Shown here: piece after piece, positions 5,856-9,456 of the stretch
Position numbering within the stretch: the first letter of the stretch is position 1
Layout: every line of letters begins with the position of its first letter
Assembly (NCBI GenBank): GCA_031278965.1
Contig: JAITJJ010000148.1
Location: 1-9,456 of the forward strand
Direction of reading: 5' to 3'
Length of the DNA: 9,456 nucleotides
Origin: Deferribacteraceae bacterium
GTDB lineage: Bacteria; Chrysiogenota; Deferribacteres; Deferribacterales; JAISNW01
Position numbers and translations under genes: made by a program
The notes under the pieces: generated by a model
Database searches by the model: none
Told to the model about the DNA's origin: nothing
Seen by the model: the letters and a program-made list of their open reading frames with translations, nothing else

Positions 5856-7136
5856 TCACGCCTCTTCCGGTTCCGGTTCAGCTTCTGTGATGCTCATAAA
5901 CTCCACCGTGAGAATCTTATTGTCATCCATCTTTTTGATGGATACCGCGAAATTTTTCCAACGATATTCATCCCCTTCCTTTGGGATTGCTCCTGCAATG
6001 CTGTATATAAGCCCTCCCACTGTGTCAAATTCCATATCGTCCGCGTCCAGAATCTCAAGAGCTTCGCAAAAGTTCTCTATATTAGTTCTTGCATCTACAA
6101 GGTAGCGTCCTTCACCAATGGGGAGAATATCTTTTTGGGCGGCATCCTCCTCATCATATTCGTCCCATATCTCCCCCACAATCTCTTCCAAAAGATCTTC
6201 CATAGTCACTATTCCGGCAACACCGCCGTATTCATCCACCACCACCGCCATCTGTTGGCGGGATAGTTGAAATTCTTTAAGAAGATCAATAATTTTTTTT
6301 GTCTCTGGCACAAAGAGAGCGGGATTAATTTCAGAAATAAGCTCTTTCATGCTCCAATCCGAATCAAACTTTAATATATCTTTCACATAGATGATCCCGA
6401 GGATTTTATCGTGGGTATCATCATAAACCGGGATTCTGGAGTAACCGGTTTGCCGGAATATGGCGATAAACTCTTCTTTAGTTATATCCGACGGCACCGC
6501 CACCATATCCATACGGGGCACCATAACGGTTTTTACATAACTGTCGGATATGTCAAAAATGCTTGAGAGCATCTGCTGTTTTTCATCGGTGATGGCGCCT
6601 TGCTCTTCACTGACATCTATAAGATAGGCTATATCGTCCTCCGTAACGGTGCGGGCTTCCCCGGTTTTTACCAAAAAACGGATTGGGATTGCAAAGAACG
6701 CCAAAAGAGGATAAGCGGCATAATAAAAGAATTTTATCGGAAAAGAGGCAAGGAGTGCTGTTTTTTCAGGATAATACCTGTATAGACAGGCGGGGAGATA
6801 ACCGGATATCGTAATGAACAGTATAATTGAGGGCACGGCAATATAAACCCAATACTCATCATAAAAGAAGAAAGTGATAAATACAAGAGCAAGGGCAAAA
6901 GCAGAGGTAAAGAAAAGCCTCCCTACTGTAATTAAGCTGATCATTTTATTCCTGCTGCTTACAAAGAGTTCTAAATGAACCGCCTCTCTGGGATGAGATG
7001 CAATAAGCTGCTTTATCCCAAGCTCTCCAAGCGAGGTGAGCGCCATATCGCTCACCGTAAAGAAAAAAGATAAAATTGCACACGCTGCCCCAATGGCGGC
7101 TGTACTAACAAACGAAAACTCAGATAACAAGATCAA
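5856..7136 (-). CDS. CorC/HlyC-type CNNM-family membrane protein (DUF21, two CBS domains, C-terminal CorC_HlyC domain)
   Basis: Inner-membrane protein of the CNNM/CorC family, some members of which export Mg2+ or Na+/Mg2+. The 426 residues divide into a hydrophobic DUF21-like region with about four helices (residues 8-155), a linker TEDDIAYLIDVSEEQGAITDEKQQML that begins the conserved cytoplasmic part (about 165-190), a CBS pair (about 203-330, with VMVPRMDM, GYSRIPVYDD, VVVDEYGGVAGIVTMEDLLEEIVGEI), and the CorC_HlyC domain (about 337-416, with GRYLVDARTNIENF and DTVGGLIYS). CBS pairs in this family bind adenine nucleotides. The DUF21 part is atypical: the usual GN of the STILIGNxxxN signature reads GR (TVGRLF), so ion binding may differ. 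The start is TTG with AAGAAGG four bases upstream; a second TTG two codons later is possible. It lies 31 bases after queH in the hemL operon. An acidic tail (EAEPEPEEA) ends the protein. Confidence 0.88.
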   Translation of the reverse strand: MILLSEFSFVSTAAIGAACAILSFFFTVSDMALTSLGELGIKQLIASHPREAVHLELFVSSRNKMISLITVGRLFFTSAFALALVFITFFFYDEYWVYIAVPSIILFITISGYLPACLYRYYPEKTALLASFPIKFFYYAAYPLLAFFAIPIRFLVKTGEARTVTEDDIAYLIDVSEEQGAITDEKQQMLSSIFDISDSYVKTVMVPRMDMVAVPSDITKEEFIAIFRQTGYSRIPVYDDTHDKILGIIYVKDILKFDSDWSMKELISEINPALFVPETKKIIDLLKEFQLSRQQMAVVVDEYGGVAGIVTMEDLLEEIVGEIWDEYDEEDAAQKDILPIGEGRYLVDARTNIENFCEALEILDADDMEFDTVGGLIYSIAGAIPKEGDEYRWKNFAVSIKKMDDNKILTVEFMSITEAEPEPEEA

Positions 7137-7167
7137 TACACCTTCTTTAAAAGTAAAAACACAAATT

Positions 7168-7782
7168 TTAACCTTTCCGAACCATAAGCGGAAGTTTTAA
7201 TTTACCGTCAAAATTCTTATTATATCTCTCCTCTTCCGAAAAGATGCACCCGCAATAGCTCTGGCGATACATATTAAGCTCTTTTGAACGGTTAACCCCC
7301 TCCTGCCAGCCGCGGCGAAAATCCTCATAATAAAAGTCAATACCAAAAGTGCGGGCGCTTGCCTTGCCGATAGAGGCAATAATTTCGTGGTTTTGCCGCC
7401 GGCTGTATAAAAGAGTTGTTGTAAAGACTTTAAAACCGTTTTCACGGGCATATCTGGCGGCAGCATTTAAGCGGAGAGTATAACAGGCCTGACACCGCGA
7501 TTCTCCCGCTTCCTCTGCGGAGGCGGCTGTTTTAAGAAAAGAGCGCAAGCCGTAAGCTTCGTCAGCAGAATACTCAATCCCTACAGTTTTATTATGAGTT
7601 TCCAAACATTCAAGGCGTTTTTTAAACTCTGCGTATGGGTGGATGTTGGGATTAAAGAAATAGCCGCATACCTCCCAACCGTCTTGCATAAGGCGTTCAA
7701 GGGGATAAACCGAGCAAGGGGCGCAACACTGGTGCAAAAGGATTAAACGGGTTTCTTCCGGGGGTTTTGAGTTATCTTCCAT
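7168..7782 (-). CDS. queH: Epoxyqueuosine reductase QueH (DUF208 family)
   Basis: Cytoplasmic enzyme for the last step of queuosine synthesis, reducing epoxyqueuosine to queuosine in tRNA. It is a non-homologous replacement of QueG. The 204-residue protein has the family cysteines: HQCCAPC near the N-terminus (Cys19, Cys20, Cys23), RCQACY (Cys97, Cys100) and YCGC near the end (Cys177, Cys179). Known members use four cysteines to hold a [4Fe-4S] cluster. The stretches GYFFNPNIHPYAEFKKRLE and FTTTLLYSRRQNHE are also characteristic. The ATG lies inside the 3' end of the AtpZ-like gene, overlapping it by 11 bases, and no strong ribosome site is visible, so coupling is likely. No queuosine partner gene is next to it. 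Confidence 0.93.
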   Translation of the reverse strand: MEDNSKPPEETRLILLHQCCAPCSVYPLERLMQDGWEVCGYFFNPNIHPYAEFKKRLECLETHNKTVGIEYSADEAYGLRSFLKTAASAEEAGESRCQACYTLRLNAAARYARENGFKVFTTTLLYSRRQNHEIIASIGKASARTFGIDFYYEDFRRGWQEGVNRSKELNMYRQSYCGCIFSEEERYNKNFDGKLKLPLMVRKG

Positions 7783-8020
7783 CGTCTATTTTCTCACAGG
7801 CGCCGGATTTTTTTATGTAATAGATAACGTTTTTCACTCCGGCGGCAATACCTATAAAGATAAAAAAGAGTGTAAGATAAGGCTTTGTGTCAAATTTGCC
7901 GTCAAGCCAGACACCGATAAGGGTGCCTATAACAATACTTGCCACAAATACTAATCCGATGCTGCTTGCCGCCAGGAGGGAGCGCATTCCTCCCAAGCCG
8001 TCTAAAGGTTTCTTAAACAT
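7772..8020 (-). CDS. atpZ: AtpZ/AtpI-family small membrane protein
   Basis: An 82-residue protein with two transmembrane helices (about residues 14-38 and 48-70). The conserved AtpZ/AtpI pattern GxxxGxWLDxxFxTxPxxxxxFxxxGxxAG is visible as IGVWLDGKFDTKPYLTLF and then GIAAGVKN. Family members assist F-type ATP synthase assembly (c-ring) or have been proposed to carry Mg2+/Ca2+ for it. They are usually encoded at the head of the atp operon, but here no atp structural gene is nearby. The ATG is 19 bases inside the hemL 3' end, and there is no clear Shine-Dalgarno site, so translation probably depends on hemL. The gene overlaps queH downstream by 11 bases. Family membership is fairly sure; the exact role is not. 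Confidence 0.82.
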   Translation of the reverse strand: MFKKPLDGLGGMRSLLAASSIGLVFVASIVIGTLIGVWLDGKFDTKPYLTLFFIFIGIAAGVKNVIYYIKKSGACEKIDDGR

Positions 8021-9273
8021 ATATAGTGTGCTTTTAAAGTATTTTCAATATCCGCTTCGCTGTGGGCGGAAGACACAAAGATTGCCTCAAACTGCGCGGG
8101 CGCAAAAGCTATGGCTTTATCAAGCATAAGGTGAAAAAATCTGGCGTATTTTGCCGTATCTGAGATGACAGCGCTCTCATAGCCGACAACATCTTTCTCG
8201 GTAAAAAAGAGGGAACCCAGAGAACCTATATGATTTAAGGTGAAATTATAGCCTAACGCGCGTCCATTTTCCAACATCCCATCAAAGAGGGCTTCAGAAG
8301 CAGTGTTTAGTTTTTTATAGAAGTCTTTCTCTTTAAGTTTTTTAAGGGTAGCTATCCCTGCCGCCATAGCAAGGGGATTGCCGGATAATGTTCCGGCTTG
8401 ATAAACAGGACCTTCCGGCGAGATAAGGTTCATAATTTTCTTTGAACCGGCGTAAGCTCCCACGGGAAGCCCTCCGCCGACTATCTTGCCCAGAGCGGTA
8501 ATATCCGGCACGACATCAAAAAATTCCTGTGCCCCACCCTTTGCAAGGCGGAAGCCAGTGATTATTTCATCAAAGATTAAAAGGGCGCCTTCTTTGTCGC
8601 ATATCTCCCTTAACCCTTGCAGAAAGCCGTCTTTCGGGAGAACAACCCCCATATTCGCCGCCACCGGTTCCACAATTACGCAAGCGATCTTTTTAGGATA
8701 CTCTTGAAAAAGTTTTTTAACCGAAGCCAAATCATTATAAGAGGCAACAAGGGTATTTTTAGTTGTATCGGCGGGAACGCCGGGACTGGACGGAGTGCCG
8801 AAAGTCAGCAAACCGCTCCCCGCCTTAACCAGAAGGGCATCTGAATGCCCGTGATAGCACCCTTCAAATTTAATAAACATATCCCGTGAAGTATACGCCC
8901 TTGCAAGACGGATTGCGCTCATAACCGCCTCTGTGCCGGAAGAAACCATGCGGACAGACTCGGCGGAAGGGATAAACTCTGTAATTAATTCGGCTAACTC
9001 AACTTCTGCAACAGTGGGTGCGCCGTAACTTGTCCCTTTGTCGGCAGCGCTTTTTATAGCGGAAATAACGCTCTCTTCAGCGTGCCCCAGTATCATAGGC
9101 CCCCAAGAGCAGACGTAATCAATATACTCCCTGCCGCTGATATCGGTTATTTTAGAACCCTTTGCAGAGGAAACAAAATAAGGCGTCCCCCCAACAGAGC
9201 GAAAAGCGCGCACAGGGCTATTTACCCCTCCGGGGATGACTCTCTTTGACCGTTCAAAAATATCTGTGATCAT
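8002..9273 (-). CDS. hemL: Glutamate-1-semialdehyde 2,1-aminomutase
   Basis: PLP-dependent cytoplasmic enzyme that turns glutamate-1-semialdehyde into 5-aminolevulinate, the second step of the C5 tetrapyrrole pathway. Its length of 423 residues is normal. It opens with IFERSKRVIPGGVNSPVRAF, the family hallmark. It carries MVSSGTEAVMSAIRLAR (109-125), EGCYHGHSD (137-145), the cofactor aspartate in FDEIITGFR (Asp235), the PLP lysine in ALGKIVGGGLPVGAYAG (Lys263), and YQAGTLSGNPLAMAAG (291-306). The ATG at 9273 is the only plausible start because an in-frame stop lies nine codons upstream. No Shine-Dalgarno site precedes it. It is the first gene of the minus-strand operon and overlaps the AtpZ-like gene by 19 bases. 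hemA and other haem genes are not in view. Confidence 0.96.
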   Translation of the reverse strand: MITDIFERSKRVIPGGVNSPVRAFRSVGGTPYFVSSAKGSKITDISGREYIDYVCSWGPMILGHAEESVISAIKSAADKGTSYGAPTVAEVELAELITEFIPSAESVRMVSSGTEAVMSAIRLARAYTSRDMFIKFEGCYHGHSDALLVKAGSGLLTFGTPSSPGVPADTTKNTLVASYNDLASVKKLFQEYPKKIACVIVEPVAANMGVVLPKDGFLQGLREICDKEGALLIFDEIITGFRLAKGGAQEFFDVVPDITALGKIVGGGLPVGAYAGSKKIMNLISPEGPVYQAGTLSGNPLAMAAGIATLKKLKEKDFYKKLNTASEALFDGMLENGRALGYNFTLNHIGSLGSLFFTEKDVVGYESAVISDTAKYARFFHLMLDKAIAFAPAQFEAIFVSSAHSEADIENTLKAHYICLRNL

Positions 9274-9283
9274 AAACTGATTG

Positions 9284-9312
9284 ATTTTAGTTTTTTTTTA
9301 CATTTTCCGCAA
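9284..9312 (-). promoter_or_regulatory. Possible hemL promoter
   Basis: On the minus strand, TTGCGG (9312..9307) and TAAAAT (9289..9284) are 17 bases apart, with an A-tract in the spacer. The -10 matches the consensus at five of six positions, and the -35 only at the first three. Transcription would begin about four bases before the hemL ATG, giving a leaderless or nearly leaderless message, in line with the missing Shine-Dalgarno site. AT-rich DNA gives such matches by chance, so this is tentative. Confidence 0.3.
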
Positions 9313-9380
9313 CAGAAAAATTAAAGGTTGATATTGACTGTAAGTTGCAAGATTAAATGCGAAAAAGTCATACAATCTCC

Positions 9381-9440
9381 AGGAGGTATTTTTTGAAGCC
9401 TTCGTTTGCGGATTTCCACCCTAGTATTTTACGGGGGTAG
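9381..9440 (+). CDS. Strong Shine-Dalgarno site followed by a 15-codon TTG-started ORF (leader peptide or start of an edge gene)
   Basis: AGGAGGT (9381..9387) sits five bases before TTG at 9393, which opens a frame of 15 codons (LKPSFADFHPSILRG, the first read as Met) ending in TAG at 9438..9440. The ribosome site is as good as the one for livJ, so a translated product divergent from hemL is likely. It may be a regulatory leader for a gene beyond the right edge. Another frame, TTG at 9406 (RISTLVFYGGSYLSTL), stays open to the edge but lies 18 bases from the ribosome site, too far for normal initiation. I recognise no protein family in either frame, and a sequencing frameshift would also explain the pattern. 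Confidence 0.3.
   Translation, partial: RRYFLKPSFADFHPSILRG
9418..9438 (+). other. Imperfect hairpin at the end of the leader-like ORF
   Basis: ACCCTAGTA (9418..9426) can pair with TACGGGGGT (9430..9438) across a TTT loop, with one G-T wobble and one mismatch. It covers the last codons of the 15-codon frame. No T-run follows it, so it is not a standard terminator. It could be an attenuator-like or translation-control stem, but it may be chance. Confidence 0.25.
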
Positions 9441-9456
9441 TTATTTATCCACTCTT

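Noticed and set aside
9445..9453. TTATCCACT, one base from the DnaA box consensus TTATCCACA
   Set aside because: Single one-mismatch copies are expected about once or twice by chance in a window this size on both strands. No cluster of boxes or replication gene is visible.

Overview
The window looks like an ordinary chromosomal stretch from a Gram-negative bacterium that makes tetrapyrroles by the C5 (glutamyl-tRNA) route, makes queuosine with the iron-sulfur enzyme QueH, and breaks down amino acids through a PutA-type enzyme. QueH, HemL, an AtpZ-like protein and a LivJHM-type importer together would suit an anaerobic or microaerophilic lineage such as Deferribacterota or a deltaproteobacterial relative. 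That placement is inferred from gene content only. TTG starts are frequent. The genes are tightly packed, with many 4 to 19 base overlaps.

Left arm, plus strand (2..5119): one compact unit. It opens with the C-terminal part of a PutA-like delta-1-pyrroline-5-carboxylate (glutamate semialdehyde) dehydrogenase, cut by the left edge. Next come a periplasmic LivJ-type amino-acid-binding protein, the permeases LivH and LivM, and a hotdog-fold thioesterase. Only 15 bases separate putA from livJ, and the later junctions are ATGA, ATGA and TTGA overlaps, so the genes are probably one operon. The simplest reading is an uptake and oxidation module for proline, glutamate or a related amino acid. The two ATPases (LivG and LivF) that such a transporter needs are not in the window.

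Middle (5120..5855): two short non-coding stretches flank a small AT-rich gene for a CPBP (CAAX/Abi-type) membrane protease. It has its own extended -10 promoter, a direct repeat with an 11-base period just downstream, and an uncertain TTG start. It looks like an independent or recently arrived gene, possibly shortened at its N-terminus.

Right arm, minus strand (9273 down to 5856): hemL, atpZ-like, queH and a CorC/HlyC-type CBS-domain membrane protein. The first three overlap by 19 and 11 bases, and the fourth follows after 31 bases, so they are probably one operon. It converges on the CPBP gene. Upstream of hemL is a divergent region that ends at the window edge. It has a strong plus-strand Shine-Dalgarno sequence followed by a 15-codon ORF, and a second frame that stays open to the edge.

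I did not find an RNA gene, CRISPR array, insertion sequence or clear defence system. The most notable points are the putA-liv-thioesterase coupling without ATPases, the CPBP gene with its own promoter and repeat, the diverged membrane domain of the CorC-like protein, and the leader-like ORF at the right edge.
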